DNA of 64,000 nt, taken from NCBI RefSeq assembly GCF_013019105.1, contig NZ_BLTE01000009.1, positions 1 through 64,000 on the forward strand. The letters are read 5' to 3'. The first letter of the stretch is position 1, and each line of letters opens with the position of its first letter. The position numbers were made by a program, and so were the translations under genes. Origin of the DNA: Fundidesulfovibrio magnetotacticus. Its GTDB lineage: Bacteria > Desulfobacterota > Desulfovibrionia > Desulfovibrionales > Desulfovibrionaceae. The notes under the pieces were generated by a model. It saw only the letters and a list, made by a program, of their open reading frames with translations, searched no databases and was not told the DNA's origin. Shown piece by piece: positions 50,256 through 58,758 of the stretch.

Positions 50256-51302
50256 CTATCGCATGCCTGCCCTGTCGCGCAGCAATTTTTCGCGCCGGGT
50301 GCGCGCGAGGTCCCTCATATCCGCGACCTCGTCGGTCTCGTCAACGATTTCCTTGCCCAGAATCTCTTCCAGAACGTCCTCGAGGGTGATCACGCCGCTC
50401 ACGCCGCCGTATTCGTCGAGAACCACGAAGAGGTGGGTCCGTCCGTCGATGAAGTTCAGCAGCACCTTGTCCAGGCTCATGGTGTCCAGCACGAACTGTA
50501 CGGGCTGCATGATGCTGGCGAGCCTGATGTCGTGCTGGTCGCTGGCCAGGGCCTCGAACACCTGGCGGCGCAGGACCACGCCCACGATGTTTTCGGGGTC
50601 GTCCTCCTCGTAGACGGGCACGCGGCTGTGCGACCACAGGGGGTTTTCCTCGCGGGCCTCGCTGACGGTCATGTCCGAGGGGAGCGAGAAGATCACGGTG
50701 CGCGGGGTCATGGCGTCGCGGACGGTGCGGGTGTCCAGCGCCAGGATGTTGGTGATGGAGCGCTCTTCCAGGGCGTTGATCTTGCCGGCCTTGCTGGTGA
50801 GGCGCACCATGGCGCGGATGTCGTCCTCGGAGGCGTCGGGGCCTTTGGCCCGCCCGGTGACCAGCCGCGTGAGGAAACCGCTGGCCCACACCACGGGCGT
50901 GAGCGCGGCCACCATCAGGCGCAGGGGCTGGGCCAGCACCGCCCCCAGGGGCCGGGCGTAGACCACGCCCACGGTCTTGGGGAGGATTTCCCCGAACACC
51001 AGGATCATCACGGAAAAGGCGGCGGTGAACCAGACAAGGTTCTCTTCGCCCAGCACGCCCACGGCCAGCGCGCCCGACACGGTGGCGCCCGCGGCGCAGG
51101 CCATGGTGTTCACGGTGAGGATGGCGGTGATGGGTTTGTCGATGCTCATGCGCATCTGGTAGAGTAGTTCGCCCGAACGCTTGCCTTCCGCGCGCATGCG
51201 TTCGATCCAGCTCCAGCGCAACGAATAGAGCACCGCTTCCGAAAGCGAGCAGAAACAGGAGAGCACCAGGGCGACGGCGATGGCCAGGACGAGTTCAAAC
51301 AT
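50256..51302 (-). CDS. CNNM-type (DUF21) protein with CBS pair
   Basis: This 348-residue member of the CNNM/CorC (formerly hemolysin-like HlyC) family has a DUF21 membrane domain (about residues 1-160, with LSEAVLYSLRW and FGEILPKTVGVVYARPL). A tandem CBS domain follows (about 180-330, with MTPRTVIFSLPSDM and FVVLDEYGGVSGVITLEDVLEEILG). Relatives move magnesium or other divalent ions. The common C-terminal CorC_HlyC domain is absent; the protein ends soon after the CBS pair. A possible sigma-54 promoter lies upstream. Confidence 0.8.
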   Translation of the reverse strand: MFELVLAIAVALVLSCFCSLSEAVLYSLRWSWIERMRAEGKRSGELLYQMRMSIDKPITAILTVNTMACAAGATVSGALAVGVLGEENLVWFTAAFSVMILVFGEILPKTVGVVYARPLGAVLAQPLRLMVAALTPVVWASGFLTRLVTGRAKGPDASEDDIRAMVRLTSKAGKINALEERSITNILALDTRTVRDAMTPRTVIFSLPSDMTVSEAREENPLWSHSRVPVYEEDDPENIVGVVLRRQVFEALASDQHDIRLASIMQPVQFVLDTMSLDKVLLNFIDGRTHLFVVLDEYGGVSGVITLEDVLEEILGKEIVDETDEVADMRDLARTRREKLLRDRAGMR

Positions 51303-51416
51303 GGCGATCCACCGTCATCGGGGGGAATGGTCGCGGGGGGATGTCCCCGCCGGAGTGGTTCATGGCGTGATCATGGGTCGGTGGCGGCGGGCCGCCGTTA
51401 GGATGGATGTCTTTTG

Positions 51417-51434
51417 AAGCAGGGTCAGAGCCAA
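51417..51434 (-). promoter_or_regulatory. candidate sigma-54 promoter
   Basis: On the minus strand TTGGCTCTGACCCTGCTT has GG and GC ten bases apart, the -24/-12 pattern of sigma-54 promoters (consensus TGGCAC, five bases, TTGC). Transcription would run to the CNNM-type gene about 105 bases downstream. The -24 half matches TGGC but not the following AC. Confidence 0.35.
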
Positions 51435-51468
51435 GTCTAAACATTTTGCCGTTGATGTAAAGTGCGCC

Positions 51469-52347
51469 TCACTGCCCCGAGGCCAGCACATCCGGCTGGT
51501 CCACGGGCAGGGCGCTCTCCCAGTCGGGCTTGCGGGCCAGGGCCACGTGCCCGGCGCGCTCCAGGATGGCCTGGCCTTCGGGGCCGCGCAGATAGTCCGC
51601 GAAGGCCCGGGCGAGGGGCTGGGCGTCCCGGGCCGCGGCCAGGTGCATCACGCGGTAGATGCGCCATCGTCCCTCCAGGAAATTGCGGACCGTGGGGGCC
51701 TGGCCGTCCACGGCCACCGGTTTCATGGCGGCGTCCAGGTCGCGCACGCTGATGAAGCCCAGGATCTCCTTGTTGCGGATGAGCGTGAAGCGCAGCGCCG
51801 GCTGGCTGGAGAGGCTCACTGTGCGCGGCATGGTCAGGGGCCTGCCCTCCTCTTCCGAAGCCTCCATGTAGGCGGCCATCACGGGGAAAGCGCCGCCGCC
51901 CGCGTCGCTCCAGAGGGGCACGAGCCCCGCGAAGAGTTTGCGCAGCGTGGCCGTGTCGAGCGATTCCACGGGGTTGAGAGAGTTGACCACCACGGCCACC
52001 GGGTCCACCCCGTAGGGGATGAACTCCAGCGAGGCCCCGGGGCCGGTGACGGCCCGGGGGCTGCGGTCGAAGAGGCAGATGTCGGCCTGGCGCAGGCGCA
52101 CGCGGGAGAGACCCACGCCCGCCCCGGTCATGGTGAAGCTCACGGTCACGCCGGGATGTGCGGCGGTGATGCGCTCGGCGGCCTCGCGCGCGGCCACGAG
52201 GCCAACGTCGCTGCCGGTTACGCGCAACTCGCCCGAGAGCCCCCTGAAGGCATCGAGGGGGTCCCCGGCGGCACGGGCCGGGCCGGGGAGAAGGCAGGCC
52301 AGGGTCCAGAGGGACAGGCAGACCGCAAGAAGCGCGCGGCGTCTCAT
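51469..52347 (-). CDS. phosphate-ABC-type periplasmic binding protein
   Basis: This 292-residue protein has a signal peptide (LLAVCLSLWTLACLLPGPARA) and a type II binding fold like PstS/ModA relatives. LRVTGSDVGLVAAREAAERI is the phosphate-loop region of this family, and FIPYGVDPVAVVVNSLNP is its second strand block. No permease genes adjoin it, so it may act as a sensor or surface protein rather than a transporter part. It overlaps the AlgX-like gene by 4 bases at the end of the proA-nadD run. Confidence 0.65.
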   Translation of the reverse strand: MRRRALLAVCLSLWTLACLLPGPARAAGDPLDAFRGLSGELRVTGSDVGLVAAREAAERITAAHPGVTVSFTMTGAGVGLSRVRLRQADICLFDRSPRAVTGPGASLEFIPYGVDPVAVVVNSLNPVESLDTATLRKLFAGLVPLWSDAGGGAFPVMAAYMEASEEEGRPLTMPRTVSLSSQPALRFTLIRNKEILGFISVRDLDAAMKPVAVDGQAPTVRNFLEGRWRIYRVMHLAAARDAQPLARAFADYLRGPEGQAILERAGHVALARKPDWESALPVDQPDVLASGQ

Positions 52348-53531
52348 TCCGCTCCCTCCTTGATCTCGCGGGGAGGCATTGTCCCCTGCAGGAAGAACCG
52401 CTCGGCGATCTCCTCCACCACCACGTCGGGTCGCTCCTTTTCGATGAGTTCCTTGTCGAAAAGGCTTTTGGCCCCGCGCAGGCCCGGGCGCACCCAGACG
52501 TAGACGGCCCGGCTGAAGTGCTCGCCAAGGAAGGGCACCAGTTCCCAGAAATAGGAGTCGTGGAAGAAGATGGCGCGCGGCAGGGAGGCGTCTTCACGCA
52601 CGGAGCCCTGGGCGGGCTGCACATAGCCCGGCCGGACGGCCCCGGGGGTGATGCCCCTGGCCTTGAGGGGCTTCCTGGCGAAGAACAGCACTTTGTTGTC
52701 GAGCACGAGGTCCTCCAGCCCCACCATGAAGGAAAGATCGCCCCCCAGGTGGGCGTATTCCTGGACGATGAAGTCCTCCTCCCGCATGGGCTTGAGGACC
52801 GGGAAGCGCGGGGCGAGGCGCTCGATGATCGCCTGGTAGGAGGGGAAGGCCCCGTACGCGTTCCAATGGCTGTCGGTGCGGTAGAACACCTCGCGGCCGA
52901 CCTTGGCCTGCATCAGGGGTTCGCGCAGGTCGAGCAGGTCCACGGAGCCGTCCCGGCGGAAGCGCTCCACGGCCTGTTCCAGGTGGGATGTGCGCCCGGC
53001 CTGATCCCAGGAGGCGGGCAGGTGCTCGGGGTAGACCGAGCTCTTGTTGGGCGCGATCACCACCAGATACGCGATGCCCCGCTCGGCCAGCCAGGCGCGG
53101 CGTTCCGCGTAGACGGCGTGCAGGCGGTCCAGGTCCTCCGCGGTCAGGGGCGCCACGGACCTGTGGTCCGCTTCGAGGTCGATGCCCCTGTCCTTGGCAA
53201 GGTAGAGCCAGCCTTCTTTGCCCACCACCACGGGGGCGTTGCCCGAGAGCGAGCCGAAGAGGCTGGTGGATGTGAAGTTGTGCCAGCGGATGAGCATGCC
53301 CCGGAAGGGGAAGTTCTTGTCGAGCCACCCCCCCGTGAGGGCGCGGCAGACGGCCTGGATGCCTGCGGGGTTCAGGGCGGCCTCGGGAAAAGGCGTGCTG
53401 GTGGCCTCGCCCAGCTTCTCGCGGGGCGCGAAATGCAGGAGCTGGGCCGAGAGCGGCAGTGCGATGGCCAGGCAGAACAGGGCCGAGGAGCACAGGGCGA
53501 TCAGGCGACGGCCCGGGGGGGAGTGGTTCAC
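52344..53531 (-). CDS. AlgX/AlgJ-like SGNH acetyltransferase
   Basis: This 395-residue secreted or membrane-anchored protein has one N-terminal hydrophobic helix (ALCSSALFCLAIALPLSAQ). Its SGNH-type catalytic fold shows GWLYLAKDRGIDL, the catalytic aspartate-histidine TDSHWNAYGAF, and a nucleophile region IFFHDSYFW. Relatives O-acetylate alginate or other polysaccharides. No MBOAT partner (AlgI) is seen in the window. It overlaps nadD and the binding protein by 4 bases each, indicating coupling. Confidence 0.7.
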   Translation of the reverse strand: MNHSPPGRRLIALCSSALFCLAIALPLSAQLLHFAPREKLGEATSTPFPEAALNPAGIQAVCRALTGGWLDKNFPFRGMLIRWHNFTSTSLFGSLSGNAPVVVGKEGWLYLAKDRGIDLEADHRSVAPLTAEDLDRLHAVYAERRAWLAERGIAYLVVIAPNKSSVYPEHLPASWDQAGRTSHLEQAVERFRRDGSVDLLDLREPLMQAKVGREVFYRTDSHWNAYGAFPSYQAIIERLAPRFPVLKPMREEDFIVQEYAHLGGDLSFMVGLEDLVLDNKVLFFARKPLKARGITPGAVRPGYVQPAQGSVREDASLPRAIFFHDSYFWELVPFLGEHFSRAVYVWVRPGLRGAKSLFDKELIEKERPDVVVEEIAERFFLQGTMPPREIKEGAE

Positions 53532-54223
53532 GAATGAGCCTTCACGGATGGAGATGGAGCGCGCTCGCGCCAGATTTCCAACAACCGCGGGCGAAGCCGC
53601 GCAAGCTCCCGCTCCACCGCCGGGGGCAGCAGGAAGCGCAGGTTGGACCCGCGCCGGAAGCGGTCTCTTACAAAGGAGGCGCTGATGTCAAGCCGGGGCA
53701 CGTCCACCAGGACGAGCCGCCTGCCCGAGGCGCGCTCCCAGAGCCCGGGACCGGCCGGGGCATAGCCAAGCTCCGGCCGCGAGGCCAGATAGTCCGCCAC
53801 GGCGTCGCGCCCGTGGCGGTCGCGCCCGGCCACGGCCAGGTGGGCCAGATCGCCCAGGCGGTGGCCGTCGCGCCACTGGTGCAGGGTGAGCAGATCGCCC
53901 GATCCCAGGATGAAGTGAAGCTCGTCCCCGGGACGCCGCCGGGCCAACTCCTCCAGGGTGTGCACGGTGTAGGAGGGACCGGGGCGGCCGGCCTCCATGG
54001 AGTTGGCGCGCACGCCCTCGAGATCCCCCAGGGCCATCTCCAGCAGGCGCAGGCGCAGTTCGAAGGGCAAAAGGCCCTCCTCGGGCTTGTGGGGCGGCCT
54101 GGCGGCGGGCACGATCTCCACGCCGTCCAGCCCGAGCGCCTCGGCCATTTCCAGGGCCAGGCGCACATGCCCTACGTGCACGGGGTTGAACGTGCCGCCC
54201 AGCACCCCCAGGCGAGGGCTCAC
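53528..54223 (-). CDS. nadD: nicotinate-nucleotide adenylyltransferase
   Basis: NadD makes nicotinate adenine dinucleotide from NaMN and ATP. The 231 residues begin LGVLGGTFNPVHVGHVRLAL with the HxGH nucleotidyltransferase site, and include VPAARPPHKPEEG and the ISASFVRDR (ISxTxxR-like) motif. It lies 23 bases past proA. Confidence 0.92.
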   Translation of the reverse strand: MSPRLGVLGGTFNPVHVGHVRLALEMAEALGLDGVEIVPAARPPHKPEEGLLPFELRLRLLEMALGDLEGVRANSMEAGRPGPSYTVHTLEELARRRPGDELHFILGSGDLLTLHQWRDGHRLGDLAHLAVAGRDRHGRDAVADYLASRPELGYAPAGPGLWERASGRRLVLVDVPRLDISASFVRDRFRRGSNLRFLLPPAVERELARLRPRLLEIWRERAPSPSVKAHS

Positions 54224-54246
54224 GTGCGCTCGCCCCTGCGGGTCAT

Positions 54247-55503
54247 CTACGTCCTCACCTGCCCCTGCCCCAGCACCACGAACTTGGAACCCGTGAGTTC
54301 CTTGACGCCCATGGGGCCGTAGGCGTGCAGTTTGGAGGTGCTGATGCCTATCTCAGCGCCGAGGCCCAGCTCTCCGCCGTCGTTGAAGCGCGTGGAGCAG
54401 TTCACGCCCACCATGGAGGCGTCGGCCTCGCGCAGGAAGCGCATGGCCCGGGCGTGGTCCGCGGTGAGGATGCATTCCGTATGGTTGGAGCCGTGGGCGG
54501 CGATGTGGTCCAGGGCTTCGTCCATGCAGCAGACCTGGCGCACGGCGAGCACGTAGTCCAGGAATTCGCAGCCCCAGTCCTCGGGACCGGCGGGCTTGGC
54601 GGAGGGGCCGAGCAGCGGCAGAGAGGCCTCGCAGGCGCGGAACTCCACGTGCGAGCCCAGGGATCGGGCCAGACGGGGCAGCAGCACGGGGGCGGCCTTC
54701 TCGTGCACCAGCAGGCACTCCAGGGCGTTGCACACGCCGGGACGCTGGCATTTGGCGTTTTCCACCACGGCCAGGGCGTTGTCCAGGTCGGCGCATTCGT
54801 CCACATAGAGGTGGCATACGCCCTTGTAGTGCTTGAGCACGGGCATGGTGGCCGCCTCCACCACGGAGCGGATGAGGCTCTCCCCGCCCCGGGGGATCAT
54901 CACGTCGATGTACTGGTCGAGCTTGCACAGGATGGGCACGGCCGCGCGGTCGGTGACGGGCACGATGCCCACCGCGCCGCCGGGCAGCCCGGCCTCAACC
55001 AGGGCGCGGCTCACCAGGGAGGCCAGGGCCATGTTGGAGTGGAAGGCCTCCGAGCCGCCGCGCAGCACCACGGCGTTGCCCGCCTTGAGGCAGAGGATGG
55101 CCGAATCCACCGTGACGTTGGGGCGCGACTCGTAGATCATGCACACCACGCCCAAGGGGATGCGCATCCTGCCCACCATGAGCCCGTTGGGTCGCTGCCA
55201 CATGGTCTCGATGGCGCCCACGGGGTCGGGCATGGCGGCCACGTCGCGGCAGGCGGCGGCCATGGAGGCGAGCACCTTGGGGGTCAGGCGCAGGCGGTCG
55301 AGCTTGGCGGCGTCCATGCCGGAGGCCTCGGCCTTGGCGATGTCCCGGGCGTTCTCGGCCGCGATGGCCGGGGCTTCGGATTCCAACAGCCCCGCCAGGG
55401 CGGTCAGTGCCGCGTCCTTGGCCCTGCCAGGGGCCTTGGCCATGAGGCGCGCGGCCTGCCTGGCCTCGCGGGCCAGGGCCTCCATACGCTCCTGAATGTT
55501 CAT
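54247..55503 (-). CDS. proA: gamma-glutamyl phosphate reductase
   Basis: ProA reduces glutamyl 5-phosphate to the semialdehyde in proline synthesis. This 418-residue aldehyde-dehydrogenase-type protein has MIYESRPNVTVDSAILCLKAG, the nucleophile cysteine in RPGVCNALECLLVHE, and the C-terminal GVKELTGSKFVVLGQGQVR. No proB adjoins it. It leads the run proA-nadD-AlgX-like-binding protein and is divergent from the TPR/ior genes. Confidence 0.95.
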   Translation of the reverse strand: MNIQERMEALAREARQAARLMAKAPGRAKDAALTALAGLLESEAPAIAAENARDIAKAEASGMDAAKLDRLRLTPKVLASMAAACRDVAAMPDPVGAIETMWQRPNGLMVGRMRIPLGVVCMIYESRPNVTVDSAILCLKAGNAVVLRGGSEAFHSNMALASLVSRALVEAGLPGGAVGIVPVTDRAAVPILCKLDQYIDVMIPRGGESLIRSVVEAATMPVLKHYKGVCHLYVDECADLDNALAVVENAKCQRPGVCNALECLLVHEKAAPVLLPRLARSLGSHVEFRACEASLPLLGPSAKPAGPEDWGCEFLDYVLAVRQVCCMDEALDHIAAHGSNHTECILTADHARAMRFLREADASMVGVNCSTRFNDGGELGLGAEIGISTSKLHAYGPMGVKELTGSKFVVLGQGQVRT

Positions 55504-55571
55504 GGTGTCCTCCGGATTTCTTCGACCCGTGAAACTAGCCTCAGGGCCGCCCCTTCGTCAACGCGGGCCTT

Positions 55572-55600
55572 TTGACAGGGCCGGGCTTTGGGATTAGAGG
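55572..55600 (+). promoter_or_regulatory. candidate promoter of the TPR-ior operon
   Basis: A perfect TTGACA (55572-55577) is followed after 17 bases by TAGAGG (55595-55600), about 70 bases upstream of the TPR gene. Confidence 0.45.
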
Positions 55601-55671
55601 GATTGACTTCGGCCCGGCCGGACCGATCCGGCCTTCCTCAATCCTCCAACCACCAACGAAGCGCACACACC

Positions 55672-56301
55672 ATGGCAGACATCTCCTTCGACCGCGGCGG
55701 GCAGGACAACCCCCTGGCCTCCTTCCTGGGCAACAACTGGCGCACCCTGATCGCCGCTGTCGTGGCGGCCCTGCTGGCCGTAGGCGGCTACGCGGCCTAC
55801 ACTTCCTACGCCAAGAAGGCCAAGGCCCAGGCCGAGAACGACCTTGGCGCAATCATCGCCTCCAAGACCGGCCCCGAGCGCCTGAGCGCCCTGGAGGCCT
55901 ACGTGAAGACCGCTCCGGCCTCCACCAAGGACGCCGCGCTTCTGGAACTGGCCCGCACCGCCGCCGAGCAGGGCAACCACGCCAAGGCCGCCGAGGCCTG
56001 GAACCAGCTCGCTCTGGCCGCGCCCGGCGGCGTTAAGGACCTGGCCGTGCTCGGGCAGGCCTCCGCCCTGGCCCAGGCCGGCGACAAGGCCCAGGCCGTG
56101 AAGCTCCTGGCGGACTTCATGCCCAAGGCCCCCAAGGCCTTCCAGCCCCTGGTGGCCCGCCAGCTGGCCGCCGTGGCCGAGGACGCCCAGGCCTGGACCG
56201 AGGCCCTGGCCGCCTACGAACGCCTGCGCGAGGCCGCCGAGGGCGGCAACAAGGCCCTGTTCGAGGCGAAGATCACCGAGATCAAGGCCAAGACCAAATA
56301 A
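55672..56301 (+). CDS. YfgM-like TPR membrane protein
   Basis: The start at ATG 55672 gives 209 residues. A short cytoplasmic stretch (FLGNNWRT) precedes one transmembrane helix (LIAAVVAALLAVGGYAAY), then a periplasmic tetratricopeptide region of alanine-rich helices. This is the layout of YfgM, a chaperone-like partner of the Sec system. It lies 23 bases upstream of iorA, but no functional link to indolepyruvate oxidation is known. Confidence 0.7.
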   Translation: MADISFDRGGQDNPLASFLGNNWRTLIAAVVAALLAVGGYAAYTSYAKKAKAQAENDLGAIIASKTGPERLSALEAYVKTAPASTKDAALLELARTAAEQGNHAKAAEAWNQLALAAPGGVKDLAVLGQASALAQAGDKAQAVKLLADFMPKAPKAFQPLVARQLAAVAEDAQAWTEALAAYERLREAAEGGNKALFEAKITEIKAKTK

Positions 56302-56324
56302 CTCCGTTTCCGAGGTTTCGTTCC

Positions 56325-58166
56325 ATGCCCAGTCCCCTGCTGGCACAGACCCCCGGCGAGACGCTGCTCCTGCTCGGCAACGAGGCCATCGTGCGCGGCG
56401 CGCTCGAAGGCGGCGTCGGCTTCGTGAGCTGCTACCCCGGCACGCCCTCCTCCGAGGTGCCCGACACCTTCTTCCGCATGAGCCGCGACGGCGACTACCG
56501 CTTCGAATACTCCACCAACGAAAAGGTGGCCCTGGAAGTGGGCGCGGGCGCGGCCCTGGCCGGAACGCCCACCCTGGTGACCATGAAGCACGTGGGCGTC
56601 AACGTGGCGGCGGACCCGCTGCTCACGCTCTCCTACATCACAGCGCCGGGGGGCCTGGTGCTCCTCTCCGCCGACGACCCGGGCTGCCACTCCAGCCAGA
56701 ACGAGCAGGACAACCGCCACTACGCCCGTCTGGCGGGACTGCCCTGTTTCGAGCCCGCCACGGCCCAGGAATGCAAGGACATGACCCGCGACGCCCTGCT
56801 CCTGGCCCAGCGCACCGGACAGCCGGTGCTCCTGCGCACCACCACGCGCGTCAACCACGTGCGCGGGCCGGTCACCCTGGGCTCGCTGCCCGCCCAGAAG
56901 ACCCGCAAGGAGTTCGCGCGCAATCTCCAGCAGTACGTGCCCATCCCGGCCCATTCCCGGGTGCAGCACCGCCAGCTCCTGGACCGCCTGGCCGCCATCG
57001 GCCGCGAGGCCGAGGCCTCGCCCTGGAACAAGGTCTCGGGCCAGGGGACTCTGGGCGTCATCGCCTCGGGCGTCACCCGCTGCTACCTGCGCGACGCCCT
57101 CCTTGAGGAGGGCATCGAGGGCTCGGTGAAGGTGCTGGACCTGGGCCTGAGCTACCCCATGCCCGACGGCCTGCTCCTTTCCTTCATGGAAGGGCTCGAA
57201 AAGGTGCTCGTCCTGGAGGAGCTGGACCCGCTGGTGGAAGAGCACGTGCGCGCCCTGGCGCAGCGCAAGGGCATCTCCATCGAGGTGCTGGGCAAGGGCG
57301 AGGCGCTGCCGCTCTGGGGCGAATACTCCACCCAGATGGTGCGCCAGGCCCTGCGCCAGGCGCTGGGACGCCAGAGCCACGCTCCGCAGCACTGCGCCCC
57401 CGAGGGCGGGCTGGCCATGCGCCCGCCCAACCTCTGCGCGGGCTGTTCGCACCGCTCGGCCTACTACACCGTACGCGAGGTCTTCGGGGACGAGGCCTTC
57501 TACTCCTCCGACATCGGCTGCTACACCCTCGGGCTCCTGCCGCCGCTCTCCATGGCCGACTTCCTGCTCTGCATGGGATCGAGCGTCTCCACCGGATCGG
57601 GCTTCGCCTCGGCCTCCGGCAGGACCACCATCGGCTTCATCGGGGACTCCACCTTCTTCCACTCCGGCGTCACCGGCCTGATCAACGCCGTCCACAACGA
57701 CCACGACATCCTCGTGGTGGTCCTTGACAACCGCACCACCGCCATGACCGGCCACCAGCCCCACCCGGGCGTGGACGCCACGGCGCTCGGCCCCAACCCC
57801 CGCAAGGTGGAGATCGAGCCCCTGGTGAAGGCCTGCGGCGTGGAGCACGTGATCACCGTGTCGCCCCTGAACCACAAGGCCTCGCGCAAGGCCCTGGAGG
57901 CCATGAAGGCCCTCAAGGGACCGCGCGTGATCATCTTCCAGGACCCTTGCGTCATCCACGAGCGCCGCACCACCGGCAAGGGCAAGCCCCAGGTGGCCGT
58001 GGCGGCCGAGTCCGGCCAGGGTTGCCTGGACGTGCTGAACTCCCTGGCCTGCCCTGCCTTCGTCAAGGAGGACGGCCAGGTGCGCGTGGACGAAGAACTC
58101 TGCTCGGGCTGCATGTACTGCCTGCAGCTGGACAAATCCTTCAAGGCCAAGAAAAGGGGCGCCTAG
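56325..58166 (+). CDS. iorA: indolepyruvate ferredoxin oxidoreductase alpha subunit
   Basis: IorA is the catalytic subunit that decarboxylates aryl-pyruvates with thiamine pyrophosphate. The 613 residues start with a pyruvate-oxidoreductase domain (LLGNEAIVRGALEGGVGFVSCYPGTP) and have a TPP domain (GCYTLGLLPPLSMADFLLCM and FIGDSTFFHSG). The C-terminal ferredoxin part is shortened: CSGCMYC remains with one earlier CP-type cysteine (LACPAF), while the other usual ligands are lost, so only one cluster seems possible. iorB follows directly. Confidence 0.9.
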   Translation: MPSPLLAQTPGETLLLLGNEAIVRGALEGGVGFVSCYPGTPSSEVPDTFFRMSRDGDYRFEYSTNEKVALEVGAGAALAGTPTLVTMKHVGVNVAADPLLTLSYITAPGGLVLLSADDPGCHSSQNEQDNRHYARLAGLPCFEPATAQECKDMTRDALLLAQRTGQPVLLRTTTRVNHVRGPVTLGSLPAQKTRKEFARNLQQYVPIPAHSRVQHRQLLDRLAAIGREAEASPWNKVSGQGTLGVIASGVTRCYLRDALLEEGIEGSVKVLDLGLSYPMPDGLLLSFMEGLEKVLVLEELDPLVEEHVRALAQRKGISIEVLGKGEALPLWGEYSTQMVRQALRQALGRQSHAPQHCAPEGGLAMRPPNLCAGCSHRSAYYTVREVFGDEAFYSSDIGCYTLGLLPPLSMADFLLCMGSSVSTGSGFASASGRTTIGFIGDSTFFHSGVTGLINAVHNDHDILVVVLDNRTTAMTGHQPHPGVDATALGPNPRKVEIEPLVKACGVEHVITVSPLNHKASRKALEAMKALKGPRVIIFQDPCVIHERRTTGKGKPQVAVAAESGQGCLDVLNSLACPAFVKEDGQVRVDEELCSGCMYCLQLDKSFKAKKRGA

Positions 58167-58754
58167 ATGCAGCGCGCGCGTATCTTCTTCACCGGCGTGG
58201 GCGGACAGGGCACCCTGACCGCCACCAAGCTCGTCTCGCTCACGGCCCTGGACGAGGGCCTGCCCGTCACCAGCGGCGAGATCCACGGCATGGCCCAGCG
58301 CGGCGGCGTGGTGGAATCCACGGTGCTCGTGGGCTACATGAGCCCCAAGATCACCCACGGCGAGGCGGACCTCCTGCTGGGCTTCGAGCTCCTGGAGACC
58401 CTCAGGGCGCTGTGTTACCTCAAGCCCGGCGGCGTGGTGGTCTCCAATTCCCAGGCCCTGCCCCCGCTCTCCGTGGCCACGGGCAAGGCCGCCTATCCGG
58501 AGCTGGAGGCCGTGCGGGCCAAAGCCCAGGCGGCCGCCTCCAAAGCCCTCTTCGTGCCCTGCCGCACGCTGGCCGAACAGGCCGGATCGGCCCAGAGCGC
58601 CAACACGGTGCTCCTGGGCGCGGCCTGCGCCGTGGGCGCGCTGCCCTTCGGCATGGAGGCCCTGGAGCGCTCGGTGCGCAAGTATCTCAAGCCCGCCCTG
58701 GCGGAAACAAACCTCAAAGCCCTGGCGCTGGGGGCCGGGGCCGCGCAGTCCTGA
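58167..58754 (+). CDS. iorB: indolepyruvate ferredoxin oxidoreductase beta subunit
   Basis: This 195-residue gamma-type 2-oxoacid oxidoreductase subunit begins RIFFTGVGGQGTLTATKL, typical of IorB, with MAQRGGVVESTVLVG and NTVLLGAACAVGALPF. It starts at the base after the iorA stop. The pair oxidises aryl-pyruvates from aromatic amino acids and reduces ferredoxin. Confidence 0.92.
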   Translation: MQRARIFFTGVGGQGTLTATKLVSLTALDEGLPVTSGEIHGMAQRGGVVESTVLVGYMSPKITHGEADLLLGFELLETLRALCYLKPGGVVVSNSQALPPLSVATGKAAYPELEAVRAKAQAAASKALFVPCRTLAEQAGSAQSANTVLLGAACAVGALPFGMEALERSVRKYLKPALAETNLKALALGAGAAQS

Positions 58755-58758
58755 TCCC

